This document shows, in pieces, positions 51,941 to 60,944 of a DNA stretch of 64,000 nucleotides. Both the position numbers and the translations under genes were made by a program. Under the pieces are notes generated by a model. It was not told the DNA's origin, made no database searches, and saw only the letters and a list, made by a program, of their open reading frames with translations. Source of the DNA: Candidatus Rokuibacteriota bacterium (GTDB lineage: Bacteria > Methylomirabilota > Methylomirabilia > Rokubacteriales > CSP1-6); NCBI GenBank assembly GCA_003220615.1, contig QHTB01000149.1, forward strand, positions 1-64,000. The letters are read 5' to 3'. The stretch's first letter is position 1; every line of letters starts with the position of its first letter.

Positions 51941-53104
51941 TCACTCGGCGTCGGGGCCGTGGCTCTTCGCGCGACCGGCGCCACGTGCGAAGCGCGCGGG
52001 GTCGAACAGCGAGAGATCGAGGGAGGGCTTGCCTTCCACCAGCCACTCGGCGACGTGGCGTCCCGTCGCCGGCGAGTGCTGGAAGCCGTGGCCGCCGAAA
52101 CCGACGGCGAGGAAGAAGCCCTCGACGCCGGGAGCCCAGCCGATGATCGCGTGATCATCGGGCGTCAGCGGCCTGAGCCCGGCCCAGCCCCCGGCCACGC
52201 GCGCCTTCTCGACGATGGGCAGGCGATGGAGCGCCTTCTCCACCGTCTCCTCCACGCGTGACCAGTCCACGGGCACGGCGAGATCCGCGCCGATGTCCTC
52301 GACGTCCCCGGGCGAGAGAAGGAGCTGATCCATCTCCTTGCGAAAGTAGAACCCGCTGGCCCGATCGGTCGTGAGCGGGACGGGGCCGGGAATTTCGGGG
52401 AACGGCTCGGTATAGAAGATGTGGCGGCGCCGCGGCAGCACCGGGATGCCGACGCCAGCCAGCTTCGCGACCCGCGCGGCGGTGGGGCCAGCGGCATTGA
52501 TCACGATGCGGGTGCCGACGTCACCCTGAGCCGTGCGGACACCCGTCACGCGGCCGTGCTCGACGACGACCGCGGTCACGTCGACGCCTTCCTCGATCCG
52601 GGCGCCCAGCTCGCGCGCTCGCCGCGCATAGCCGGCGGTGACCTCGGCCGGCCCGGCCATGCCGTCCTGTGGCCCCCATACCGCGCCGATCAAATCGTCC
52701 ACGTGGAGCGCCGGAACGAGCGCACGCGCGTCCTCGGGCGAGATCAGCCGCACGTCGACGCCGAGCCGGCGCTGGAGCGCCATCCGCTCCTGGAACCCGG
52801 CGAGGTCGTCGCGATCCGAGATGAGAAAGAGATAGCCGATCTTCCGGTAGCCGGGATCGAGACCGAACTCCTCGACGAAGCGCTCGAAGACCGCGATGGA
52901 CTCCAGCGAGAAGCGGATCTCCGTCTCGGTCGAGAACTGAGCGCGGATGCCACCCGCCGCCTTGGACGTGGTGCCGGACCCGACGGCGTCGCGCTCGACG
53001 ACGAGCACGTCGCGCAGTCCGCGGAGCGCCAGGTGATAGGCGAGGCTGCAGCCGACGACACCGCCACCGATGATGACGACGTCAGCCGAGCGCGGGAGCG
53101 TCAT
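51941..53104 (-). CDS. FAD-dependent oxidoreductase (DAO family)
   Basis: A 387-residue flavoprotein of the sarcosine/glycine oxidase type. ADVVIIGGGVVGCSLAYHLALRG at 7-29 is the FAD dinucleotide-binding motif, GSGTTSKAAGGIRAQFSTE the second FAD region, and the C-terminal IIGWAPGVEGFFLAVGFGGHGFQHSPATGRHVAEWL the conserved FAD/substrate end. It probably oxidises a secondary amine or D-amino acid in the cytoplasm. ATG 53104 overlaps the racemase stop (ATGA); the upstream frame is a shadow. The link with uptake and racemase suggests amino-acid catabolism. Confidence 0.9.
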   Translation of the reverse strand: MTLPRSADVVIIGGGVVGCSLAYHLALRGLRDVLVVERDAVGSGTTSKAAGGIRAQFSTETEIRFSLESIAVFERFVEEFGLDPGYRKIGYLFLISDRDDLAGFQERMALQRRLGVDVRLISPEDARALVPALHVDDLIGAVWGPQDGMAGPAEVTAGYARRARELGARIEEGVDVTAVVVEHGRVTGVRTAQGDVGTRIVINAAGPTAARVAKLAGVGIPVLPRRRHIFYTEPFPEIPGPVPLTTDRASGFYFRKEMDQLLLSPGDVEDIGADLAVPVDWSRVEETVEKALHRLPIVEKARVAGGWAGLRPLTPDDHAIIGWAPGVEGFFLAVGFGGHGFQHSPATGRHVAEWLVEGKPSLDLSLFDPARFARGAGRAKSHGPDAE

Positions 53105-53835
53105 ACGGGCCGCGGCCAGAGCCCGGCGACCAGGCTCGCGTGAACCATCCGGACCAGCGAGACGACGTCGAAGACCGGCCGGCCCGTCGCGCGCTGGATG
53201 TCGAGCGTATACGGCGGCATGTTGGTGCACTCGAGGACGATGGCGCCGATGTCGGGGTGCTCGGCGACGAGGCGCCGGGCGACCTTCGCGTGCTCGTCAC
53301 GAGCGGCGTCGACGTCCAGCTCTAGCTCATCGCCGAGCAGCACTCGCGTGAACTCCTTTTCGGTCTCGAGCCCCGCGACCGCAATCGGGATGTCCGGTCC
53401 GACACCCGCGCCCTCCAGGTGTTCGGGCGTCAGCGTTCCGGCATTGACCGTGAGAATTCCCACGCGCCGCCGGGGCGCGAGCATCCGGTGCACCAGCGGA
53501 ACGAGGAGCAGGCTCGACGTGAAGACCGGCACGGTGACGGCCGCGCACAGCTCGCGCTGGAACTTCACCAGGAACCCACAGTTGGTGGTGATCGCGCTGA
53601 CACCTTCCCGTTCCAGGGCGCGAGCTCCCTCGACGAACGACGGCAACAGCCCGGAAGCGCCACGGCGGACGACGAGATCGGGATCGGCCCCGTTCACGCG
53701 GTGGTAGCGAACCGGAAAGTCGAAGGTCGCAGCATTCCCCATGTCGCCCACGATTCGCGGAAAGCGCGTGTCGAGCATGAGGATGCCGACGGTGAAGCCG
53801 TACTGATTGAAGCCGCCGATGACCCGGGCCGCCAT
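53101..53835 (-). CDS. Aspartate/glutamate racemase family protein
   Basis: A 244-residue cofactor-independent racemase-fold protein. [11 protein letters not shown] near 82-92 and [14 protein letters not shown] near 202 provide the two catalytic Cys of the family. The substrate could be Asp/Glu, hydantoin or a related acid such as maleate; Cys-Gly in TTNCGF resembles the aspartate/glutamate group, but it cannot be settled from sequence. It is first in the minus operon with the FAD oxidoreductase. ATG 53835 lies 8 bases from the box TACAGT. Confidence 0.85.
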   Translation of the reverse strand: MAARVIGGFNQYGFTVGILMLDTRFPRIVGDMGNAATFDFPVRYHRVNGADPDLVVRRGASGLLPSFVEGARALEREGVSAITTNCGFLVKFQRELCAAVTVPVFTSSLLLVPLVHRMLAPRRRVGILTVNAGTLTPEHLEGAGVGPDIPIAVAGLETEKEFTRVLLGDELELDVDAARDEHAKVARRLVAEHPDIGAIVLECTNMPPYTLDIQRATGRPVFDVVSLVRMVHASLVAGLWPRPV

Positions 53836-53843
53836 GGGGCCAT

Positions 53844-53849
53844 ACTGTA
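53844..53849. promoter_or_regulatory. -10 box between racemase and pyrophosphatase genes
   Basis: The minus-strand reading TACAGT lies 8 bases before the racemase ATG 53835; the plus-strand reading TACTGT could serve an ATG at 53859. The bases ATACTGTAC are nearly symmetrical. Confidence 0.4.
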
Positions 53850-53885
53850 CCGCGGTTGATGTACACTCGGGCGCGAGTTGGCGCG

Positions 53886-54425
53886 ATGAATCCCTGGCAC
53901 GATGTCGCGCTGCAGGCCGCCGGCGGTCGTGGCGTGAACGTCGTCATCGAGATTCCCAAGGGCTCGAAGGTCAAGTACGAGCTCGACAAGGCGACCGGGC
54001 TGCTCAGCGTCGACCGTGTGCTCTACAGCGCGGTCCACTATCCTGCGAACTACGGCTTCCTGCCCCGGACCTATTGCGAGGACGGGGACGCGCTCGATGC
54101 GCTGGTGCTTGGCCAGGAGCCGGTCGTTCCCCTGTGCATCGTGCGGGCCCGCCCGATCGGCGTCATGGCGATGACCGACGAGAAGGGCCGAGACGACAAG
54201 ATCATCGCGGTCCACGCCGACGACCCCGAGTACGCGGTCTACCAGGACATCCGCGACCTTCCGCCCCACCGCCTCAAGGAGCTGGAACGATTCTTCCTGG
54301 ATTACAAAGTGCTCGAGGACAAGACCGTGAACGTGGAGGAGATGCGAGGCCGGGCCGACGCCGCCCGCGTCATCGCCGACGCCGAGACGCTCTACGCGGG
54401 ATCCTTCACGGCCAGGAGGCAGTGA
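53886..54425 (+). CDS. ppa: Inorganic pyrophosphatase (family I)
   Basis: A 179-residue soluble enzyme hydrolysing pyrophosphate to phosphate. [21 protein letters not shown] near 18, [24 protein letters not shown] near 54 with the Asp-rich signature DGDALD, and the final VNVEEMRG and ALADAE-like parts are all canonical. ATG 53886 (MNPWHDV) is chosen because that is the usual N-terminus of the family; the frame is open up to TTG 53856. Its end overlaps the convergent cyclase gene by 34 bases. Confidence 0.95.
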   Translation: MNPWHDVALQAAGGRGVNVVIEIPKGSKVKYELDKATGLLSVDRVLYSAVHYPANYGFLPRTYCEDGDALDALVLGQEPVVPLCIVRARPIGVMAMTDEKGRDDKIIAVHADDPEYAVYQDIRDLPPHRLKELERFFLDYKVLEDKTVNVEEMRGRADAARVIADAETLYAGSFTARRQ

Positions 54426-56098
54426 ACCGTCACCGGCTCCCGAGCGCCCTTCACGCGCTCGACCCGCCCCGGCGTCACCGTCACGAAGGACGAGACGCGC
54501 GACAAGAGATCGTCCGAGAGCAGCACTTCACCGCCCGCCGTCAGCGTCTGGATCCGCGACACCATGTTCACGGCCGGCCCCACGACGCCGTACTTGAGGC
54601 GCTCGGGGCTGCCGATGTTGCCGGCCACGACCGGGCCGAGGTGCAGCCCGATGCCCATGGCCAGCCGGGGAAGCCCCTGCGCCTGGTTCTCCTCGTCGAA
54701 CGCGGCGAGCGCCTGTTGCATCGCCCATGCGCAGCGCACGGCGCGCTCGGCGTCGTCGGGCCCGCTGAAGGGCGCGCCGAAGAGCACGAAGATGGCGTCG
54801 CCGATGAACTCGTCGATGGTGCCGGCGTGCTGGACGATCACGGGCGTCATCCGGGCCAGATAGCGGTTGAGGAGATCGATCATCGCCGCCGGTCCCAACT
54901 GCTCGGACAGCTCGGTGAATCCGCGGAGGTCCGACATCAGCATGGCAACCTCGCGCACCTCGCCGCCGAGCCGAAGGGCGCCGCGATCGCGCAGCGCTCG
55001 CTCGGCCAGCTCGGGGCTGACGTAGCGCCCGAACGTCTCGCGGACGAAGTCGCGGTCGCGCAGCGCGTGGACCATGTCGCCCATGGCGCGAGCCAGCACG
55101 CCGATCTCGTCGCGGCTGCGGGGCGCGATCGTCACGTCGAGCTGGCCGTGTCGGATCCGGCGGGCCACGTCGGCGAGCTCGCGCAGGGGGCTCGCGATCC
55201 AGCGCGCCACCGCCACCCCGCCGGCGGCAGCCACCACAAGGGCCAGGATGCCGAGGCCCAGCGCGACCCGAGCTTCCGCGTCGATCTGCTGGGTGTAGTC
55301 GCGCTCCGGGACGACGACCTCGACGAGCCAGGTCAGATCGCCCACCGTCATCGGGACGGCCCGGCCGAGATACCGTGTTCCCTGTTGCTCGAATTCGAAC
55401 GTGGTCTGTTGCTCCGCGGCGGCGCGCCGTAGCGTCGCGCTGGCCAGCTCGGCATCGATGACCTCGGCCCGAGACGCCCCCGAGCCGCGACGGCCGACCA
55501 GGATGGTCCCCTGGCCGGTCGCGATGAAGACCCGCCCGTGCTTTGACACGCGCAGGTCTTCCAGCGTGCCGGCCAGTCGGTCGAGCAAGAAGTCGACCGT
55601 GAACACGCCCCGAACGTTGCCCTTGGCATCGAGCAGCGGCGCCGCGCACGTGATGCCGAGACCTCCGCCGGCGTAGAACTCGTAGGGCTCCGTCCACACC
55701 AGGTCACGCTTCGCCACCGCGGCCTGGAAGTACGGGCGCTGCGTGGGCCGGTAGCCGTGGTCGTCCACTCGGCGGATCGCCTCACGCGACCCGTCGGGGA
55801 AGATTCGATCCTCCTCCAATCGGATCCGCGAGCCGACCGGAAAGCTGTGATTGGCGAAGATGTTGCCCCGGTCGTCGCGCTTGGCACCGAGGAAGTGATC
55901 GGTGCTGCTGCCGTAGCTCACCCAGCTCACGTTCTGGTGCGCGCTCAACACGGCCAGCGTGAATCGCTCGAGCGCTTCGGCATTGTCGGGATTGAGCTGG
56001 CCCTGCTTGGCGAGCAAGACACCGAGCCGCACGGTGGACTCGGCGTCCTCCAGCGCGCGATCGGCGTTGGCCGCGGTCAGCCGTACCGCCTGCAGCAT
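54392..56098 (-). CDS. Adenylate/guanylate cyclase with sensor and HAMP domains
   Basis: A receptor-type class III nucleotidyl cyclase, 568 residues from ATG 56098. A dCACHE-like sensor (about 60-260, with [13 protein letters not shown]), a membrane helix (about 295-318), HAMP ([20 protein letters not shown]), then the cyclase domain ([12 protein letters not shown] with the metal Asp, [15 protein letters not shown] and [13 protein letters not shown]) are visible. The frame continues upstream with a clear first membrane helix (FTLALVGLVVLLTGLTGAVIGG) to about 56250 but offers no ATG, GTG or TTG there, so the true start is unclear. It ends the six-gene minus operon. Confidence 0.88.
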   Translation of the reverse strand: MLQAVRLTAANADRALEDAESTVRLGVLLAKQGQLNPDNAEALERFTLAVLSAHQNVSWVSYGSSTDHFLGAKRDDRGNIFANHSFPVGSRIRLEEDRIFPDGSREAIRRVDDHGYRPTQRPYFQAAVAKRDLVWTEPYEFYAGGGLGITCAAPLLDAKGNVRGVFTVDFLLDRLAGTLEDLRVSKHGRVFIATGQGTILVGRRGSGASRAEVIDAELASATLRRAAAEQQTTFEFEQQGTRYLGRAVPMTVGDLTWLVEVVVPERDYTQQIDAEARVALGLGILALVVAAAGGVAVARWIASPLRELADVARRIRHGQLDVTIAPRSRDEIGVLARAMGDMVHALRDRDFVRETFGRYVSPELAERALRDRGALRLGGEVREVAMLMSDLRGFTELSEQLGPAAMIDLLNRYLARMTPVIVQHAGTIDEFIGDAIFVLFGAPFSGPDDAERAVRCAWAMQQALAAFDEENQAQGLPRLAMGIGLHLGPVVAGNIGSPERLKYGVVGPAVNMVSRIQTLTAGGEVLLSDDLLSRVSSFVTVTPGRVERVKGAREPVTVHCLLAVKDPA

Positions 56099-56247
56099 CG
56101 CGGCGTCGAGCAGGGCACGCGAGCTGGCTCGCTGCGCGACCCAGGCGAGACCGCCGATGACGGCACCGGTGAGCCCGGTGAGCAGGACGACGAGCCCGAC
56201 GAGCGCAAGCGTGAACGGAGGACGGCGGCGCGGACGACCGGTGGAAG

Positions 56248-57525
56248 CTACCGCTCGAGCTCCCCGAGGTACTCCCTCACTCGTTTGGCGTCGGCCGCGT
56301 CCGGTTTGAGGGCGAGGTACCTCTCGAAGGCGGCCCGGGCCTGGGCCGGCTCCTTCTGCTGGTAGTAGAGCAGGCCGAGCTGCCGGAACGGATCCGGATA
56401 CGCGGGATCGAGCGCCGCCGATTGCTCGTAACTCTCCCGCGCCATCCGTGATTCGGTGTCGCGCTCGGCTTTGCTCTTCGCGCGCTGCGACTGCAAGCGG
56501 TGAAGCTCGCCGTCGTAGAGGTGGGCGATCGCGTCCTTGGGGGACGCCTTGAGGACGCGCTCGAGCTGTTTCTTGGCCAGCGGGAAGCGCCCCGCCTGGA
56601 TGTCGAGCGCCGCGTTCTCGCGCACGACCGCCCGCATCCTCTCCTCGAAGTCGTCGGTGCTCTTGACCAGATCCGTCCGCTTGGCGTCCTCTCCGTAGAC
56701 CTTCCGGAGCTGGTGGAGAGCTACATCGAAGCTCTCTTGCAACCGCGCCGGGTTGCCGTAGAAGAACGCCTCCAGCGGACCGCGGCCGGCCGCTTCATCG
56801 CGCAGGAGCTTGAAGAGCTTCAGCGACTCCTTCGGATCGTAGCCGGCCCGAACGAGCGCGGCCATTCCGCCGACGTCGGCCTGACGCTCGAGGTCCCGGC
56901 CGTAGCCGTTGATGGCCGTGACCGCTGCGATCTTGAGCCCGAGACCCAGGATGGCGTTGGCGGTCCGACTGAGCACCGCCGCGCCGACGAACTGGTCCCG
57001 CCGGTCCACGATGGCGCTCGGCGGCGTCCCCAGAGAGGTCACCGTGTCGCGGAGCTTGTTGAGGATCTTCGCGCTGTCGCCACCGCCGCTGAAGACGAGG
57101 TAATGCCGCTCGTACACGTGCGTGACCTCGTGGCCGAGGATCGTCGCGAGCTGCGCCTCGTTCTCGAGACGGCTCAGGAGCCCGGTGTGGAGGAAGACAC
57201 GGCCCTCGGGCATCGCGAACGCCGCCAGGGTCGGGTCACGGAGGACGACCAGCTTGATGACGGGTCCGTCGGGCCCGACGTCGCCCGGGGTGAGCTTGGC
57301 GGCCACACGGCCGAGGTACTCGTCGAGGCGCGGATCTTCGTAGATCGTCACCCGCGTGAGGAGGCTCTCCTCCTCGCGCTCGGCCTCGCTCCACAGTCGG
57401 CGTTCCTCGGGCGACGGCGTGAACGGAGTTCGCCCGGCGTCGATGGGTGGGACGCGGGCGGTGCACGAGACGGCGATCAGACCGACCAGCAACGCCCCCA
57501 CCAGGGAGGCGGCACTCCTGCTCAC
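56248..57525 (-). CDS. M48 family metalloprotease lipoprotein with TPR tail
   Basis: A 425-residue periplasmic protease of the BepA type. The lipobox IAVSC makes Cys21 the lipidation site. HEVTH at 132-136 is the zinc motif, and the Glu of ERQADVGGMAAL near 212 is the third ligand. The C-terminal 130 residues (ASPKDAIAHLYDGEL, AYPDPFRQLGLLYYQQ, ARAAFERYLALKP) are tetratricopeptide repeats that would bind outer-membrane client proteins. Its stop at 56248 lies just inside the upstream coding potential of the cyclase. Confidence 0.9.
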   Translation of the reverse strand: MSRSAASLVGALLVGLIAVSCTARVPPIDAGRTPFTPSPEERRLWSEAEREEESLLTRVTIYEDPRLDEYLGRVAAKLTPGDVGPDGPVIKLVVLRDPTLAAFAMPEGRVFLHTGLLSRLENEAQLATILGHEVTHVYERHYLVFSGGGDSAKILNKLRDTVTSLGTPPSAIVDRRDQFVGAAVLSRTANAILGLGLKIAAVTAINGYGRDLERQADVGGMAALVRAGYDPKESLKLFKLLRDEAAGRGPLEAFFYGNPARLQESFDVALHQLRKVYGEDAKRTDLVKSTDDFEERMRAVVRENAALDIQAGRFPLAKKQLERVLKASPKDAIAHLYDGELHRLQSQRAKSKAERDTESRMARESYEQSAALDPAYPDPFRQLGLLYYQQKEPAQARAAFERYLALKPDAADAKRVREYLGELER

Positions 57526-57526
57526 G

Positions 57527-58357
57527 TCAGTTCAGCGCGGCGAGCCGCTGGCGAACCTGCCGGAGCTGGTGGCGTACGGCGTCGGCGTCCTCGGCCTTCG
57601 GACACCGGGTGAGATAGCGCTCCCAGTCGCTCACGCCCTTGTGGAAATGACCGAGCCGCACGTGGACGGCGCCGCGGTCGCGGAAGTGGGCGGCGGCGCT
57701 GCCGTCGAGGATCAGCAGCCGATCGTAGACCGCGAGCGCCTTCGTCCATTCGCGTCGTTGGGCGTAGATCGACTTGAGGTTCATCAGCATGCGCGTGAGG
57801 ATCTGCCGCTTGGTCACCGGGGCCAGGTGCTGCTCGGTGATCGGCGCCCGTCGCCCGAGCGCGCGCGCCACCACTTCGGCCGCCCGCTCTGGCGTCAGCA
57901 AGGCGCCGCCGTCGAAGGGATCGAGCAGCACGGGATCGGGGCCCACGTCCGCCCGCACCACGAAGTGCCCGGGCAGCCCCACACCGTGGATGTGCAGGCC
58001 CACGCGCCGGCCCACCTCTATCATCAGCACGGAGAGCGTGATCGGAATGCCGAGCCGGCGGTCGAGCACGTCGTTCAGGCAGCTATTGCGCGGATCGTAG
58101 TAGTCGTTGCCGTTGCCGCCGAAGCCTTCCTCCTCGAAGAGGAACTCGCGCAGCCGGTGGAGCGCCTTCACCGAATCGCCCACGGCGCCGGCGCCTGACC
58201 GGATGGCCAGGATGTCGAGACGTTGCTGCTCACGCGGCGCCACGATGTCGGGATGCTCGACGCGGGCGATCTCGAACGCGCCCAGGGCCAGGTCGATCTC
58301 AGGCTCGGCGCCGCAGACGGCGTCGCGGAACGCCCGGAGCGCGTCGTCGATCAGCAT
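57527..58357 (-). CDS. SirB1 family transglutaminase-like/TPR protein
   Basis: A 276-residue protein. The SirB1 core reads EEEGFGGNGNDYYDPRNSCLNDVLDRRLGIPITLSVLMIEVGRRVGLHIHGVGLPGHFVVR, with the Cys and His of a transglutaminase-like site; LYRRxR-type C-terminal TPRs follow (ALAVYDRLLIL, HKGVSDWERYL). The function is unknown, although relatives lie next to prmC or rRNA genes. It lies between the ferritin-like gene (7-base overlap) and the M48 gene (1 base). Confidence 0.85.
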   Translation of the reverse strand: MLIDDALRAFRDAVCGAEPEIDLALGAFEIARVEHPDIVAPREQQRLDILAIRSGAGAVGDSVKALHRLREFLFEEEGFGGNGNDYYDPRNSCLNDVLDRRLGIPITLSVLMIEVGRRVGLHIHGVGLPGHFVVRADVGPDPVLLDPFDGGALLTPERAAEVVARALGRRAPITEQHLAPVTKRQILTRMLMNLKSIYAQRREWTKALAVYDRLLILDGSAAAHFRDRGAVHVRLGHFHKGVSDWERYLTRCPKAEDADAVRHQLRQVRQRLAALN

Positions 58358-59013
58358 CCCGGAGCGTGGTGGATGCCGGCGGTGGTGAGCGCCGCCCGCT
58401 GCAGCTCGTCGGCCAGCTGGAGCGTGCGCCGCGCCGCCTGTCGGGCCGCCGCCTGAGCGTCGGCCGTCGTGGCGAGGCGCAGGAGCAGCTCGCGGCCGAG
58501 CTCCTGGTGATAGCGCTCGTCGGGCTCGATGACGTCGCGATAGAGCGCGGCCGTCTCCCGGTCCCCCGCCCGCTCACAGAACTCGATGAACTGCCGGTTC
58601 TTGACGACGGCGATGGCCTCGCGCGTGAACTGACCGGCGGCCACGCGCTCGACAGTCGTCTTGAGCGAGTCGAGATAGTTGAACAGCGGCCCGTAGCCCT
58701 TGCCCAGTGGATTGGCGTAGGCGGTGGCGGGAACGCCGAGAGCGCGCAGGCGGTCGCGGATCATGCGGAAGTGCTTGGCCTCGTCTCCAGCCTGGCGGGC
58801 GAAGGCCATTTTCACGTCGACGTCGTCGGTGACGACCAGCCAGCGCGCCGCGATCTCGGTGGCCTCGATCTCGTTCTTGAGGGCGACCTTCAGGAGGTTG
58901 ACGACGTTGAGCTCGCCCTCCACCTCGGGCTTGAGGGTGTCGTCCGGCGCGAGGCGGTCGAGAAGGACGCGGTTCTCGGCGCCAAGCGTGGCGACGAACT
59001 CCTCGGCGATCAC
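58351..59013 (-). CDS. Ferritin-like di-iron protein
   Basis: A 220-residue four-helix-bundle protein. Metal-binding residues occur in EIEATEIAARW (near 48), DEAKHFRMIRDRL (near 77), FIEFCERAGDRE (near 142) and PDERYHQELG (near 165), the repeated E-x6-E..E-x2-H pattern of rubrerythrin/DUF455-like proteins. Possibly an iron-dependent hydroxylase or oxygen-scavenging protein; the role is unknown. GTG 59013 overlaps the receiver-like gene stop (GTGA). Confidence 0.78.
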   Translation of the reverse strand: MIAEEFVATLGAENRVLLDRLAPDDTLKPEVEGELNVVNLLKVALKNEIEATEIAARWLVVTDDVDVKMAFARQAGDEAKHFRMIRDRLRALGVPATAYANPLGKGYGPLFNYLDSLKTTVERVAAGQFTREAIAVVKNRQFIEFCERAGDRETAALYRDVIEPDERYHQELGRELLLRLATTADAQAAARQAARRTLQLADELQRAALTTAGIHHAPGC

Positions 59014-59363
59014 GGGGCGACACCTTCCCGGAGCAGCGAGGGCAGCTCCGCCGTCAGCGTTTCCTTCGTCACCACTCGGGCGCAGCGGGCATGCCAGGGC
59101 TGGGTCTCGCGGGCGAGCGCGTGCGTCGTGAAGGCGAGCACGGGAACGCCAGCGCGCTCGGCGGCGTCGAAGATGCGCGCGTAGTCGAAGCCCCCGGTCA
59201 GATCGAGGAGGAGGAGACGGGGCCCGTCGACGCTCGTCTCGACCTCGTCGACGGTGCGGGCGATGACCAGGGGCACGCCGGCCAGGCGAGCGGTCTCACG
59301 GATACGGGCGACGAAGAAGAGGTCCTTGACGACGGCGAGGACCTCGGGCGAACCGCCCTTCAT
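59010..59363 (-). CDS. Small receiver-like protein
   Basis: A 117-residue protein that resembles a CheY-type fold in strand pattern: VLAVVKDLFFVARI, LLLLDLTGGFDYARI and VPVLAFTTHALARET, VTKETL near the position of the conserved Lys. The usual acidic pair after the first strand is replaced by VKDL, so it is probably a pseudo-receiver without standard phosphorylation, although DL in LLLDLTG occupies the phosphoacceptor place. It starts 3 bases after the deformylase stop. Confidence 0.65.
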   Translation of the reverse strand: MKGGSPEVLAVVKDLFFVARIRETARLAGVPLVIARTVDEVETSVDGPRLLLLDLTGGFDYARIFDAAERAGVPVLAFTTHALARETQPWHARCARVVTKETLTAELPSLLREGVAP

Positions 59364-59366
59364 GCC

Positions 59367-59915
59367 CTAATCGCTCTGCTCACGGACGCCGAGCCAGTAC
59401 CTCTGCCACTCGGCAATGTGGGAGAGAGTGGACAGGTCACGCATGCGATCGATGTACACGTGCCCGTTGAGATGGTCGGTCTCGTGCTGGGCGACGCGAG
59501 CGAAGAAGTCCTTGGCGTCGACGACCTGACGCGAGCCTTCACGGTCGAGATACTCGAGCCGCACTGCCGTGTAGCGCGGCACCACGCCCCGCATGTCGGG
59601 AACCGACAGGCAGCCCTCCCAGCCCTCGTCCATCTCGTCGGTCAGCGGCGTGACGATGGGATTGATGACGACGGTGAGCGGAATTTCCGGGGCTTCGGGA
59701 TAGCGCGGGTTGGCCTGGACCTCGATGACGGCGATGCGCTTGAGGACGTGGACCTGATTGGCGGCGAGTCCTGCACCGTTGTACTCGCGCATCGTCTCGA
59801 TCATGTCGTCGATGAACTGCTGCGTCGAGGGGGTTCGAATCTCCGCCGGGGAGAGCGCTCGCGCCTGCTGTCGCAAGACGGGATGACCAAGCCGCGCGAC
59901 CTTCAGAATCGCCAT
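59367..59915 (-). CDS. def: Peptide deformylase
   Basis: A 182-residue Fe2+/Zn2+ enzyme removing formyl groups from new proteins. Motif I GAGLAANQ at 48-55, motif II EGCLS with Cys102, and motif III HETDH with His144 and His148 are all present. GAGG lies 6 bases before ATG 59915. The chain ends with a standard C-terminal helix. It heads the operon with a receiver-like, ferritin-like, SirB1, M48 and cyclase gene, an unusual set for def, which more often sits with fmt. Confidence 0.95.
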   Translation of the reverse strand: MAILKVARLGHPVLRQQARALSPAEIRTPSTQQFIDDMIETMREYNGAGLAANQVHVLKRIAVIEVQANPRYPEAPEIPLTVVINPIVTPLTDEMDEGWEGCLSVPDMRGVVPRYTAVRLEYLDREGSRQVVDAKDFFARVAQHETDHLNGHVYIDRMRDLSTLSHIAEWQRYWLGVREQSD

Positions 59916-59963
59916 GACCTCGGAAATTGTAGCACGTAGGTGCGAGGTCGCGACGAGCGAGCG

Positions 59964-60944
59964 CTACTTCGTCTCGATGCGGCCGACCCGGCGTACCCCG
60001 GCGGCGAGCCGGCGCGCATCGGCGTCGAAGAAGCGCTGAAACTCTTCCCCTTGCTTGAACACGATCGGGGTCTCGAGTTTGTCCATGGCGCCCTTGAAAT
60101 CTGGATCGGCGACCACCTGCCGCATCGCGTCGCGCAGCCGGGTCAGGATCGGCTCGGGCGTCCCCTTCCCCGCGAACACTCCGGCCCAGATATAGAACTC
60201 GGCGTCCGGATAGCCGAGCTCCTTGAACGTGGGCACGTCGGGCAACGACGCCACGCGCGCCTCGCCCCAGCCGGCGAGCGCACGCAGCTTCCCGGCCTTG
60301 AGGTGGGGGAGGACGACGGCTGGCCCGGACGCCAGCGCATCCACGTGGCCGCCCAGGATCGCGGTGAGCGCGGGCCCGGCGCCGGCATAGGGCACGTGGC
60401 GCAGCTTCACGTTGGCCGCGTGCTCGAGGAGCGCCATCGCCATGTGGAGGGTTCCGTAAACGCCCGACGAGCTGTAGGAGATCTGCCCGGGCCTCTTCTG
60501 GGCGTCCTCGATGAATTCCCGCGCCGTCTTCCACGGGCTCTCGGCGCGGACCACCAGGACCGTCGGGTCGGCGGAGACCAGGGCAATCGGGGCGAACTGC
60601 TCGACGGTGAAGGCCGGCGGCCGGCCGAAGATCTTGTCGGCCTCGGGAATGATCGAGATCGAGGACAGCGCGAGCAGCAGCGTGTAGCCGTCGGGCCGGC
60701 TCGTCGCCACGTACTGCATGCCCACCGCGCCGGCGGCGCCCGTCTTGTTGACGACACCGACAGGCGTCTTGAGGATCTTCTCCAGCGACGCGCCCACCGG
60801 CCGCGCAGTCAGGTCGGCAACGCCGCCGGGCGGGAACGGCGCCACCAGCGTGATGGGCCGCGTCGGATAGCTCTCCTGAGCACCGGCGATGCCGGCCACC
60901 ACGGCCAGCGCCACGACGCCGACGAGGACGCGGGCACGCCTCAT
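59964..60944 (-). CDS. Tripartite tricarboxylate transporter binding protein (Bug/TctC)
   Basis: A 326-residue periplasmic binding protein with a signal peptide (residues 1-24, ending AQES). YPTRPITLVAPFPPGGVADLTARPV, VVNKTGAAGAVGMQYVATSRPDGYTLL, DVPTFKELGYPDAEFYIWAG and the final segment are all Bug family landmarks. Relatives bind citrate, aromatic or amino acids; the ligand is unknown. AAGGAG lies before ATG 60944, which overlaps the tctA stop (ATGA). Confidence 0.93.
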   Translation of the reverse strand: MRRARVLVGVVALAVVAGIAGAQESYPTRPITLVAPFPPGGVADLTARPVGASLEKILKTPVGVVNKTGAAGAVGMQYVATSRPDGYTLLLALSSISIIPEADKIFGRPPAFTVEQFAPIALVSADPTVLVVRAESPWKTAREFIEDAQKRPGQISYSSSGVYGTLHMAMALLEHAANVKLRHVPYAGAGPALTAILGGHVDALASGPAVVLPHLKAGKLRALAGWGEARVASLPDVPTFKELGYPDAEFYIWAGVFAGKGTPEPILTRLRDAMRQVVADPDFKGAMDKLETPIVFKQGEEFQRFFDADARRLAAGVRRVGRIETK

